Below, in pieces: positions 44,377-52,722 of a DNA stretch of 64,000 nt; the stretch's first letter is position 1, and each line of letters opens with the position of its first letter. The stretch lies in contig CAJXQE010000004.1 of NCBI GenBank assembly GCA_913058215.1, positions 1-64,000 on the forward strand. The letters are read 5' to 3'. Source of the DNA: an uncultured Verrucomicrobiales bacterium (GTDB lineage Bacteria > Verrucomicrobiota > Verrucomicrobiia > Verrucomicrobiales > DEV007). The notes under the pieces were generated by a model that made no database searches, was not told where the DNA came from, and saw only the letters and a list, made by a program, of their open reading frames with translations. Made by a program: the position numbers and the translations under genes.

Positions 44377-44883
44377 ATGCCGGAGTTTAAAAAGAAGGTT
44401 TGCCTGATTGGCTCATTCGCGGTTGGGAAAACCAGCCTTATTCGTCGTTTCGTTTCGGGAGTTTTTTCGGATGAGTATCTCACCACTCTCGGAGTAAAAG
44501 TGGATCAGAAGACCGTCACCCTTGAGGGCAGGGAAGTCCTCTTGTTGGTTTGGGATTTAGCGGGTTCCGATCAATTTGCGAAAGTTCAGCAGGCTTATCT
44601 GGCCGGGTCATCCGGATTTCTTTTTGTCGCTGACGGAACCAGGAAGTCTACTCTCGATGATGTAGTAGAGGAAGCTGAGGGTATTTTGAAACTGTTTCCC
44701 GTAGTGTCGATCAGCTTTCTGATTAACAAGGTGGATCTGGCTGAGGAGTGGGAAGTCACGGAGGAGCGAATTTCTGAATTAAAAGAGCGGTACCCTGTCC
44801 GATTGACCAGTGCTTTGACCGGGGATGAAGTTGAGGAAACATTTCTCAGTTTGGCCAGAGAAATGGTGGAGGTGTCGAGGTGA
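44377..44883 (+). CDS. Ras/Rab-like small GTPase
   Basis: The 168-residue protein is a complete small GTPase domain: P-loop GSFAVGKTS (residues 12-20), switch I Thr in EYLTTLGV, WDLAGSD (59-65), NKVD (117-120) and a TSAL G5 loop. The residue after the switch II Gly is Ser64, where eukaryotic Ras/Rab proteins have the catalytic Gln, so hydrolysis may need a partner protein. There is no lipid-anchor motif. It follows the OmpA-like frame with no gap and overlaps the kinase by 4 bases, so it is part of one translationally coupled signalling operon. Confidence 0.92.
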   Translation: MPEFKKKVCLIGSFAVGKTSLIRRFVSGVFSDEYLTTLGVKVDQKTVTLEGREVLLLVWDLAGSDQFAKVQQAYLAGSSGFLFVADGTRKSTLDDVVEEAEGILKLFPVVSISFLINKVDLAEEWEVTEERISELKERYPVRLTSALTGDEVEETFLSLAREMVEVSR

Positions 44884-45950
44884 GTGGCGAAGTCGAGGAT
44901 CCAAAGTCGAATGTCCGTCGGCTTATTGATGCAGCGATTCTGAGCTCGGATGATGGCATCCATTTTCATGCGGAAGATGGATTTCCAGATTGGTATCCAA
45001 GCATCTTTGGGGAATCAAGTGATCCCGGAAAGCAGTCACCTTTTCTCGCCGGATTTATTGATTTGGTTCGAGACAGTGATGAATCAGAGAGAAAAAAGTC
45101 AGGGTTGTGGGAGGAGCAATCGAGGTTTTTTGAGGCAGTCGCGGTAAAGCAGGGCTCCCGAATTCTGTTGATGGTTGAATGCGCGGACGAACGTCACCAT
45201 TTTGAGCAACAGATTTTACACAGCAGCCATATTCACGAACTGAACCGGGAGCGACTTCAAAAGGAACTGGAATTGAAAAAGGTGCTTTTGGAATGTGTGA
45301 TGCACGACCTCGCGAATCCAGCAGCCGTTTTATTGATGAATCTCCAGCACATTGAAAAGAAACTGGAGTCCGGGGATGAGCGATCACTTCGGGCGGCAGT
45401 GGAGCGGGCCATCAATCAGGTAAATCGACAGAAGCAATTGATCCAATCCATTTCCGAAGTTTTTGGAGCGGAGGCAAATGAGGCGAGGGAGATGAAGTGG
45501 GATGAGGCTCCTGATCTCGTGGTTTTGGCGGGAGAAATTGCGGACGAAATGGAGTCTGCGGCAGAAAGCCGCGCGGTGAGTCTTTCACTGGAGGTTTCCG
45601 ATCCGGGAGTGACACGGGTGAAGGCGGATCCAGTCTATGTAAAGAGGGTCCTTGTGAATATTGTAGGGAATGCCCTCCGGCACAGTCCTGAGCGGGGAAG
45701 TGTTGGGATTTCCGTTGGACGGAATGGAGGGTTTGTTCGCTGCCGGGTTTCTGATCAAGGGAGTGGATTCGAAGAAGAGGCAGGCGATCCATTCAAGGCT
45801 TTCAACCAGGGATCTTCGAATACCGGAAGCTCAGGTCTTGGTCTCTACTTTTCCAAACTCGCAGTGGAAATGTTTGGTGGCACCATTCTGGCGGAGAATG
45901 AAAAGGGCGGTGGTGCCGCAGTTATCTTAAATTTACCAGTGGCATCATGA
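44880..45950 (+). CDS. Soluble sensor histidine kinase
   Basis: The 356-residue protein has no membrane helix. Residues 1-110 form a PAS-like sensor (GIHFHAEDGFPDWYPSIF, PFLAGFIDLV); the phosphoacceptor is His142 in MHDLANPAAVLLMNLQHIEKKL, and the ATPase has NIVGNALRHSP, VSDQGSGF and GSSGLGLYFSKL boxes. It starts with GTG at 44880 inside the GTPase stop and its own stop overlaps the regulator start (ATGA). It probably phosphorylates that regulator, linking GTPase or membrane state to sigma-54 transcription. Confidence 0.92.
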   Translation: MSGEVEDPKSNVRRLIDAAILSSDDGIHFHAEDGFPDWYPSIFGESSDPGKQSPFLAGFIDLVRDSDESERKKSGLWEEQSRFFEAVAVKQGSRILLMVECADERHHFEQQILHSSHIHELNRERLQKELELKKVLLECVMHDLANPAAVLLMNLQHIEKKLESGDERSLRAAVERAINQVNRQKQLIQSISEVFGAEANEAREMKWDEAPDLVVLAGEIADEMESAAESRAVSLSLEVSDPGVTRVKADPVYVKRVLVNIVGNALRHSPERGSVGISVGRNGGFVRCRVSDQGSGFEEEAGDPFKAFNQGSSNTGSSGLGLYFSKLAVEMFGGTILAENEKGGGAAVILNLPVAS

Positions 45951-47389
45951 GTTCAGAAAGGGAGAGGGCGAAGATTCTCGTAGTCGACGATGATGAGGGT
46001 ATCCGGGATACCATCGAAATGATTCTGGGAGATGAAGGCTACTCGGTGTGCCTGCGAAAAGATGGCGCCTCCGGATATGATGAAGCGATCGAGGGAGATT
46101 ACAATCTGGTTCTAACTGATTTTAGAATGCCGGGGATGGGGGGGCTTGAGTTGATTGGTAAGCTGGTTGAAGAGATTCCACAGTGTCCGGTGATTCTCAT
46201 GACAGCTCATGGGAATACCGATTTGGCAATCGAAGCTACCAAGCTGGGAGCCTTTGATTATCTTTTGAAGCCGTTTGAAATCTCCGATCTACTTGAAGTC
46301 GTTGAAAAGGGAGTGAGTGCTTCACAGCGAGGACGTTCCCGGACAGCAACTTCCTCTGTCGGAAGAACTGATTCAACGCCGGAGCCAAAGATGCTTGGCA
46401 ACAGCCGGGCGATGCAGGGCGTTTACAAAGAAATCGGACGCGTAGCCCCAACGGAAGCGACGGTCATCGTTTTCGGTGAAACAGGAACCGGTAAAGAGTT
46501 GGTAGCAAAGGCGGTTCACCAGCACAGCCCAAGGTCGAATGGGCCCTTTGTGGCCGTTAATTGTGGGGCGATTCCGGAAAACCTTCTCGAGAGTGAATTG
46601 TTCGGGCACATCAAAGGGGCTTTTACCGGGGCCGATGCCAACAGAATCGGGAGGTTTGAACAGGCTGAGGGAGGAACGCTGTTTCTGGATGAGATAGGTG
46701 ATATGCCTCTTCCTGTTCAGGTAAAGCTCTTGCGAGTCCTGCAGGAAGGAACATTTCAGGCACTGGGTGCTTCCCGGGAAAAGAAGTCTGATGTCAGAAT
46801 CATTGCGGCGACTCATCGAGATTTGCGGAAAATGATTCAGGAGGAAACCTTTCGCGAAGACCTTTTCTTTCGATTGAGTGCCATGCAGATTTCTCTGCCG
46901 TCCCTGAGGGAGAGGCGGGAGGATATCAGTCTGCTGGCTACCAGTTTCGTGAGATCTTCGGCGGAAGAGTATGGGGTATCGGTGCCACAGCTTTCGCCAA
47001 AAATAGTTTCGTGGCTGGAGGAGCAGGGCTGGCCGGGAAATATCAGGCAGTTGCAGAATGTGCTGAGATATGTCGTTTTGCACAGCCGGGGATTCGCTAT
47101 TCAGAAAGAGCTTCTGGAGGAGGCAATTTCCGGTACGGATTTTTCTTCAGAGTCGATAAGTGAATCGGACCGGAACGTGGACAATTGGATTGAAGACGCG
47201 CTGAGTGCTGCCGCTGATTCATCCACAGGGAATGTCCACGGAGCTTTGGTCGGGAAACTCGAATCGCGATTGATTAGGAAAGCATTGCAGAAATCGGGTG
47301 GTCATCTCGGCAAAGCAACTGAATGGCTTGGGATTTCGAGAGTAACGCTTCGGAAAAAGATGAACGAGTTGGGCATCCAGCTTGATTGA
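45947..47389 (+). CDS. Sigma-54-dependent response regulator (NtrC family)
   Basis: The 480-residue protein has a receiver domain with phospho-acceptor Asp58 ([12 protein letters not shown]). The AAA+ domain follows with Walker A GETGTGKE (177-184), the sigma-54 contact loop GAFTGA (224-229) and [11 protein letters not shown], and the C-terminus is a Fis-type helix-turn-helix ([17 protein letters not shown]). All elements needed to activate sigma-54 RNA polymerase are intact. Two palindromes spaced like its binding sites begin 5 bases after its stop, with a possible sigma-54 promoter downstream. Confidence 0.95.
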   Translation: MSSERERAKILVVDDDEGIRDTIEMILGDEGYSVCLRKDGASGYDEAIEGDYNLVLTDFRMPGMGGLELIGKLVEEIPQCPVILMTAHGNTDLAIEATKLGAFDYLLKPFEISDLLEVVEKGVSASQRGRSRTATSSVGRTDSTPEPKMLGNSRAMQGVYKEIGRVAPTEATVIVFGETGTGKELVAKAVHQHSPRSNGPFVAVNCGAIPENLLESELFGHIKGAFTGADANRIGRFEQAEGGTLFLDEIGDMPLPVQVKLLRVLQEGTFQALGASREKKSDVRIIAATHRDLRKMIQEETFREDLFFRLSAMQISLPSLRERREDISLLATSFVRSSAEEYGVSVPQLSPKIVSWLEEQGWPGNIRQLQNVLRYVVLHSRGFAIQKELLEEAISGTDFSSESISESDRNVDNWIEDALSAAADSSTGNVHGALVGKLESRLIRKALQKSGGHLGKATEWLGISRVTLRKKMNELGIQLD

Positions 47390-47394
47390 CGCAG

Positions 47395-47433
47395 ATTGAA
47401 AGTTTCTTTCAATTCCCTGAAAGTATCTTTCAG
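47395..47433. promoter_or_regulatory. Tandem TGAAAG-TWT-CTTTCA palindromes (candidate enhancer)
   Basis: TTGAAAGTTTCTTTCAA (47396-47412) and CTGAAAGTATCTTTCAG (47417-47433) share the 15-base core TGAAAGTWTCTTTCA. Their centres are 21 bases apart, two helical turns, as for cooperative dimers of an NtrC-type activator. They lie about 90-130 bases upstream of the candidate sigma-54 promoter at 47523. No T tract follows, so they are not terminators. Confidence 0.65.
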
Positions 47434-47520
47434 AATATGCAGCATCGAGAGATGTGATCCACAATGCCAAATTGTATTCAAGTAGTTGTTTATAAGCGTG
47501 TTGTGAATATTCAGGAAGGG

Positions 47521-47538
47521 TTGGCACACTTCGAGCGA
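47521..47538 (+). promoter_or_regulatory. Candidate sigma-54 (-24/-12) promoter
   Basis: TTGGCACACTTCGAGCGA has the -24 box TTGGCAC with GG at 47523-47524 and GC at 47535-47536, exactly ten bases between them as sigma-54 requires. The -12 box is GAGC instead of TTGC, so it is imperfect. Transcription would begin near 47548 and run into the structured stretch and the GrpE-like gene. Confidence 0.5.
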
Positions 47539-47575
47539 TTAGATGGGTATGCTGCGTAACCGATCGTTCCTAATA

Positions 47576-47733
47576 GGGGCTCAATCGATATGCAGCGTAG
47601 CACTTCAGATTCTGAAGTTATTCCCAAACGATTGAGTTTCCCCCGAAACGTTGCGCAACAAATAAAACAAAGGCTCATCCAGTCGAAGACGTCGTCCCCC
47701 AAATGTCGTTCGTCTTCAAGGGTGGGCCTTTGT
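47576..47733 (+). ncRNA. Candidate structured non-coding RNA or leader
   Basis: Two nested hairpin systems lie here. First, GGGGCTCAATCG (47576-47587) can pair with CGATTGAG plus CCCC (47629-47644), enclosing the perfect hairpin ACTTCAGA-T-TCTGAAGT (47602-47618). Second, 14 pairs form between 47667-47680 and 47720-47733 (two G-U), enclosing GAAGACG/CGTCTTC (47685-47691 with 47711-47717). It starts about 28 bases after the predicted sigma-54 start site. It could be a small RNA or the 5' leader of the next gene. No U tract marks its end, and no known RNA family was recognised. Confidence 0.45.
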
Positions 47734-47867
47734 GGTATTTGGGTGCTGTCAATACTCGACAGAGCGATTTAAGAGGCTTGAATCGTTGACCTGACAGGGT
47801 AGAAACAATATTCTTGAATGAATGGGGGATTAGTTAGTCTAATTGATGACTCCTTCTATCAAGACGT

Positions 47868-48422
47868 ATGGCTGAAAGTTCCGACACTTTATTCCCGTGG
47901 ATTTTTATTACCGTCGGCTGCATGGCTGTTGTGGCGGCGGTTTCTGCACTTCTGTATTTTGTCCAGAAATCGAGAGCTTCCCGAAGCGAAAAGGAAGAGG
48001 ATTTCGAAGAAGAGGATGATGACAGCCCGACTGCGCCCATTGTTCCAACGGTGGAGATGTCCAGATCGCCGCATGACCGGCATCGGGATTTGACTGCGGG
48101 AAGGTCAGTGGTGGATCAGATTGAGCGTCTCGAAATAATTATCGCCAGTTCGAAACGCCAAAGCAAAGATCACATTGTTGGGCAGTTGGATATTTTCCGG
48201 GATTCATTTGATCGTCTGCTCGACAGTTGCTACTTCGAAGAGTTTTCTTTTGAACCCGGGACCATTGTCGATCTTGAAATCCGGAAAAAAATTATAGTCT
48301 CGGAAGGGGACTCCACTGGCGAGCAAACAGAAATCGCTGAGACTCTGAGATGTGGGTTCGTCTACCAATACAAAGACGATGAGCCCGAATTGGTTAGAAA
48401 AGCGGAAGTGGCCATCCGGTGA
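47868..48422 (+). CDS. Membrane-anchored protein with a GrpE-like C-terminus
   Basis: The 184-residue protein has an N-terminal membrane helix (LFPWIFITVGCMAVVAAVSALLYFV, about residues 8-32), an acidic linker (EKEEDFEEEDDD), then a helical region and a beta-rich end. The end, FEPGTIVDLEIRKKI...TEIAETLRCGFVYQY...VRKAEVAI, follows the strand order of the GrpE head domain (pathway: G-V-V-x-E-V-x-x-x-G-Y, then R-x-A-x-V-x-V). The match is weak and it would be an unusual, membrane-bound GrpE relative lacking the long dimer coil. It is downstream of the structured RNA. Confidence 0.55.
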   Translation: MAESSDTLFPWIFITVGCMAVVAAVSALLYFVQKSRASRSEKEEDFEEEDDDSPTAPIVPTVEMSRSPHDRHRDLTAGRSVVDQIERLEIIIASSKRQSKDHIVGQLDIFRDSFDRLLDSCYFEEFSFEPGTIVDLEIRKKIIVSEGDSTGEQTEIAETLRCGFVYQYKDDEPELVRKAEVAIR

Positions 48423-48435
48423 TTTTTCGGGGTGA

Positions 48436-51400
48436 TCAATTTCGTCCTCCCGATTCCAGCCACGCGAGTAGTGCAAGGATTTCCTGCTTTGTGAGGGTGT
48501 TAAGCAGGCCGGGAGGCATTGGGGACGCAGGCGATTCTTCGCTCGAAGCTATTTCATTCTTGTTCACCTCGACCATTTCCCCCGGGGAAAACGGATTGGG
48601 AGAAAGGTAGAGAAGAGATTTTCGGAAATCATCCCGGATGATACGACCGGAGACGATCGTTCCGTCCTTTTTTGTAATGATCTGATTCCGGTGAACTTCG
48701 GCGACCACTTGTGAGGGATTGAGAATCGACTCTAACAAATCCTTTCTTGAAAACCGGCTGCTGACTCTGGTGAGGTCGGGACCGGATGGAAAGCCGACAT
48801 CTCCGCACACATGACAACTTGAGCACAGTGCCGCAGTGAATAAGTTTTGTCCTTTCCCCATCGATTCTTCCGGGACGCCGGTATTGAGCTCAGCGTCTTC
48901 AAAGTCGGACAGGGTCCAGTTTTTCACGAATGGTCTGGATGCCGTCGGCACTCCTTTTGGCTCCTTCAATTTGTGTTCCACGAGAAGATCTGCCATCGCT
49001 TCCCGCTCGCCGTCGTCCAGGACATGGGATAACGCATCTTTCTCCACTCTTTCAAAAAACGGAGCCATGAACCGATCTCCCCGGGAGAAGTATTTGGCAT
49101 AGCCAAGGTGTTTAAAGTAGAGGCTGCGCTGTGAAGCTGTCCAATGATCTTTCATTCCTGCGAGAATCTCCAGATAGTGAAGTGCATCGAGTTGGTTGTC
49201 CGTCAGGGCGAATCGTTCCAGACAACTCTCGATTGCTGCCTCCGAGTTGAGAAGCACGAGTGAACGGCACGCTTCTTTGTTCACTGGTTCCGAAGTGGAG
49301 GGGAGCAGTGAGCTGACCATTTCATTCAAGTTCTTGCTGAGGGCCGCGTCGATCTCGGCGGAGCCTTTCAAACAAGTCTCGCAGATTCGGAGAAAGGTAA
49401 GCTGTTCGCCAGGCCCGTTGCCTGTGAATTTTCCAGCCGCGAGTCTTTTAAGGATTTTCAGATGCTCTTCTGAGTTTCCTTTTCGGGAAAGGGCGAGTAA
49501 GGCGTTTAATTGTCCGGGGCTTGAGCCTTCCGTAAGAGAAAAATCACTCCAGGTTTCGACAGGGCAGAATTCGAGAGCGACTCTGGCAGCATTTCGAATC
49601 CAGGGGTCAGGGTTTCCCAGTTCCTGCAGGACAGACTTTTCGGGAGCATTGCTCGAAGGGCGATGGAAAACCTCCAGAGCCCTTCTTTTTTCTCTGGCCG
49701 ATCTTGAGAACTTTTCGCGTTGGCGGGACTGGTCTGATTCCTCTGAATCGGCCCCGGGTTCTCCGGTATAACTCACCCGATAGAGAGCGGATCTCGTTTT
49801 ACGTCCACCAGTGATAAAGAGCATCGAACCGTCAGCCGCAAAATCCAGGTCAGTGACATTGAGCGGTCGTCCGGCAAGAAACGTTTCACCGCTTGCCTGA
49901 TAGCTCGCTCCCCGCGGAGTCATGTGGACTGCGACAATTCTCCCATAGGCCCAGTCGAGGGCGAAAAGAGCATTTCGGTATTTTCCGGGAAAATTGCTTT
50001 CTGTCCCAAATTTGACGGCGGTCGGAGATCCTCTTCCCACATCATAGGTCGTGGGCCAGGAATCAGGAGCGTAGACGGTCATGTTTCGTGCGTTCTCCTC
50101 TTCCTGATGCCAGCCATAATTTGCTCCGGAGACGAGATGATTCACTCGTGTTGGTCGATAAAAGGGCAGTCCGATATCCCCCTCATTGTCGGCATCATAG
50201 GTGAAGCATTCCCCCTCTTCGTTGAAAGCAATCCCGTAGGGATTTCGAAGGCCACGCGCCAAAACCTGCCATTCTTTACCACCTTGGTTTGCTCGAATCC
50301 AATGCCCCAGTTCCTGAGGCGCCCCGGCTTCCGGGGTGGTTCGTCGATGCGTTTCCTTATTCACTTGAATTGAATCCCCGTGGATGAGGAACAAGTTTCC
50401 ATTTGGGCCCTGAGCAAGATCATTACGTCCATGGCCTGCTCCGCCTTCGGTTGATTGCAAGAGAGTTACTTCATCGAATGCATCGTCGCCTGTGGTATCT
50501 CGAAGGCTGTAAAGTGCTTTCGAATCATTGGCATTCGCGAAAAGGGTTCCGTCTTTCCAGAGAAGTCCGCGGCATTCCTCCAGTTCTTCATTCACCACTT
50601 CGACCTTATCTACCTCCAGTGTTTCTTCGTTCAAGCTCATCCGAAGAATTCCCTTTTGTTCTTTGGCGAGAAAAATTCTGTTTTGATTGTCGATCTCAAG
50701 GTTAACCCACGAGTCTTCGTCATCCCGGGCGATCCGCAGGCATTCGACTTTGAAACCGGATGGAATCGATGTGAGTTGGGAAATTATTTCATCTTTGGGG
50801 TCTGTTCCCGATGCTTCTTTCCATTGGTTGTATTCAGAGAACGGGCTGATGTCTTCGAGCTGGTTTCCCGCCCATCTCTCTTCAGTGATTCTTCCCTTTG
50901 AGATGAACGGAGAACACTCAAATTCGGATTCCAGGCCCGTCAGGAATCGTTTCGTTTTTCCGCTCTTCTGGGTGACTTGAAGAGTCGCTGCGATGGCTGA
51001 AGGGCCCTCGACACCGCGACAAATGATGGTCAAAACTCCGGAATCCTGGAGAGGAATACTCAATGGCGGATCATACGGGTCGACGGATGCGATTTCTTTG
51101 TCATCGATCATGATTACAGCTGAGGCAAAGTCGGTGACAACTTTGAGATTGACCGAGGATTCTGAAATGGGCTCTTCGAGGGTGTGCTTAATTTGAAAGA
51201 CATTTTCAGCATCTTCGTTTTCAGAATCCTTATGCCATATCCATTCGGCCAGCCCGTCCTCATCTTCCCGCATTTCCTTCTGCGTTGCATCGAATTCTGA
51301 AGCGAGCTCCTTGTCTTTTTCTGAATCCCCGGCAAGATCCTTTGATTCCGACAGGTCCGTCATCAAATTAAAAAGCATCCAGGGCTTCTTCGGGGATTCC

Positions 51401-52617
51401 CTGACAATTTTCCAGTCACCTTTCCGGTAAGCCGCGTGATTCCGAAACTCGAAATAGAAACCGGTGTGAGCAGATTCTGAGCCCTTCGTCAGCAGGGGGA
51501 GTGGGTCGCGACCGTCGTAGGCCCGGTCTTCGGGGATGGGGGCATCTGCCAATTTTGCAGATGCAATCAAGAGATCAGGAGACCAGAAAGGTTCGTCAAT
51601 CACTGACCCCGGCTTAATGTTCCCCGGCCAACGGGCAATCGCGGGTACACGGAGTCCGCCTTCCCAACAAGTCACTCCTCCGCTGCGAAGGGGTGTGTTG
51701 ATCCCTACATCAAGACCTTCTCTGTTCAGCCGAAAAGCCCCGTTATCTGACATGAAGAAGACAAAGGTCTCTTCCGAAACGCCAGCGTCCTCCAGGGAAT
51801 CGAGAACTTTCCCGATGGCCTGGTCGAGTGCATAGACGACGGCACCATATCTTTTACGGGGATCCGTTTCGTCAGGCTTCAAACCGATGGCTTCGAAGGC
51901 ATCGTCCGGCGCTTGATAAATATTGGGCTGGCCCGGTTTCTTATTGCTCTTGGTAGGGAAATGAGGGGCATTAAAGGGGAGGTAGATAAACCAGGGATTA
52001 TCCCCCTGACTTTTCCGATCAATGAAGTCGATGGCAGCATCCGCAAAAATGTCGGTTATGTATTCTCCTTCGCGATGAAGCTCCTCGGTGCCCCGGTAGA
52101 GGTCGTGTTTCTCCCGATAATTGTGATGATAGTGATCTGCGTTTCCGGAGGCGTGACCGAGGAATTCATCGAATCCCCGTTCTGTGGGCCGGGAGCCCGG
52201 AGCAAAACCGATATTCCATTTACCGAAGCAGGCAGTGGCGTAAGGCTTTGCTGCGTTTTTCAGTATCGCCGGGATCAGGATTTCCTTTTGTGACAACCCA
52301 ACTCCGTAATTGCCTTTGACTCCCCCGAGTTGATTGACGAGGCCGTGTCGTTGGGGGATTCGCCCTGTGAGAAGGCATGCCCGTGAAACCGTACACGTGG
52401 GGGAGGCTGTATAAAAAGAAGTGAGCCTTGCTCCCTGAGAAGCCAGTCGATTAATCCGCGGGGTTTGAATTTCACTATCCGGGTTGTAGATCTTCAAATC
52501 CCCGTACCCGAGATTGTCACAAGTGATCAACAGGATGTTAGGGGCGGCGAAAGTAGATGCCGGGGGGACAAATGAGAAGAGAAGCAAAAGCGAGGTCAGG
52601 TAAAGTCTGCGCAACAT
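48436..52617 (-). CDS. Sulfatase / PVC-type dehydrogenase / cytochrome c fusion protein
   Basis: The 1393-residue secreted protein (signal peptide to about residue 25) joins three modules. Residues 26-470 form a sulfatase domain, but the motif is CTVSR (Cys75) with Val where Pro is normal, and the metal site reads CDNLGYGD rather than DDLGYGD. After a beta-sandwich linker (about 480-590), residues 610-970 form the PVC-type beta-propeller dehydrogenase domain (IPSGFKVECLRIA, GLLWKDGTLFANAN, LARGLRNPYGIAFN). After HEAT-like helices, a C-terminal haem domain has CSSCH (1265-1269) and NPSQVVAEVHRNQIITKKDG. It probably acts on sulfated sugars. Tail-to-tail with the GrpE-like gene, 13 bases apart. 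Confidence 0.88.
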   Translation of the reverse strand: MLRRLYLTSLLLLFSFVPPASTFAAPNILLITCDNLGYGDLKIYNPDSEIQTPRINRLASQGARLTSFYTASPTCTVSRACLLTGRIPQRHGLVNQLGGVKGNYGVGLSQKEILIPAILKNAAKPYATACFGKWNIGFAPGSRPTERGFDEFLGHASGNADHYHHNYREKHDLYRGTEELHREGEYITDIFADAAIDFIDRKSQGDNPWFIYLPFNAPHFPTKSNKKPGQPNIYQAPDDAFEAIGLKPDETDPRKRYGAVVYALDQAIGKVLDSLEDAGVSEETFVFFMSDNGAFRLNREGLDVGINTPLRSGGVTCWEGGLRVPAIARWPGNIKPGSVIDEPFWSPDLLIASAKLADAPIPEDRAYDGRDPLPLLTKGSESAHTGFYFEFRNHAAYRKGDWKIVRESPKKPWMLFNLMTDLSESKDLAGDSEKDKELASEFDATQKEMREDEDGLAEWIWHKDSENEDAENVFQIKHTLEEPISESSVNLKVVTDFASAVIMIDDKEIASVDPYDPPLSIPLQDSGVLTIICRGVEGPSAIAATLQVTQKSGKTKRFLTGLESEFECSPFISKGRITEERWAGNQLEDISPFSEYNQWKEASGTDPKDEIISQLTSIPSGFKVECLRIARDDEDSWVNLEIDNQNRIFLAKEQKGILRMSLNEETLEVDKVEVVNEELEECRGLLWKDGTLFANANDSKALYSLRDTTGDDAFDEVTLLQSTEGGAGHGRNDLAQGPNGNLFLIHGDSIQVNKETHRRTTPEAGAPQELGHWIRANQGGKEWQVLARGLRNPYGIAFNEEGECFTYDADNEGDIGLPFYRPTRVNHLVSGANYGWHQEEENARNMTVYAPDSWPTTYDVGRGSPTAVKFGTESNFPGKYRNALFALDWAYGRIVAVHMTPRGASYQASGETFLAGRPLNVTDLDFAADGSMLFITGGRKTRSALYRVSYTGEPGADSEESDQSRQREKFSRSAREKRRALEVFHRPSSNAPEKSVLQELGNPDPWIRNAARVALEFCPVETWSDFSLTEGSSPGQLNALLALSRKGNSEEHLKILKRLAAGKFTGNGPGEQLTFLRICETCLKGSAEIDAALSKNLNEMVSSLLPSTSEPVNKEACRSLVLLNSEAAIESCLERFALTDNQLDALHYLEILAGMKDHWTASQRSLYFKHLGYAKYFSRGDRFMAPFFERVEKDALSHVLDDGEREAMADLLVEHKLKEPKGVPTASRPFVKNWTLSDFEDAELNTGVPEESMGKGQNLFTAALCSSCHVCGDVGFPSGPDLTRVSSRFSRKDLLESILNPSQVVAEVHRNQIITKKDGTIVSGRIIRDDFRKSLLYLSPNPFSPGEMVEVNKNEIASSEESPASPMPPGLLNTLTKQEILALLAWLESGGRN

Positions 52618-52722
52618 GAATCGAGTGTAGAGCTAAGCTGGCGAAGCTCGCAATGACGTAAATCATGTAAACCGTTTTGCAGGTCCAGTTGACGAAGTCT
52701 GATTAGGCGGGACACTGAGACG

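Larger units (their letters stand above)
47390..47867 (+). other. Intergenic region with enhancer-like sites, promoter and structured RNA
   Basis: This 478-base gap is the longest in the window. It contains, in order, the tandem palindromes, the candidate sigma-54 promoter, two strong hairpin systems (47576-47644 and 47667-47733) and a weak CTGTC/GACAG hairpin (47746-47762). No open frame in it looks coding and no tRNA is visible. Confidence 0.6.

Noticed and set aside
47417-47433. Terminator of the sigma-54 regulator
   Set aside because: The stem is short, lacks a T tract and is duplicated at a two-turn spacing, which fits protein binding better.
47667-47733. 4.5S/SRP RNA or tmRNA
   Set aside because: The conserved SRP loop GGAAGCAGC pattern is absent and no tRNA-like ends or tag reading frame are visible.
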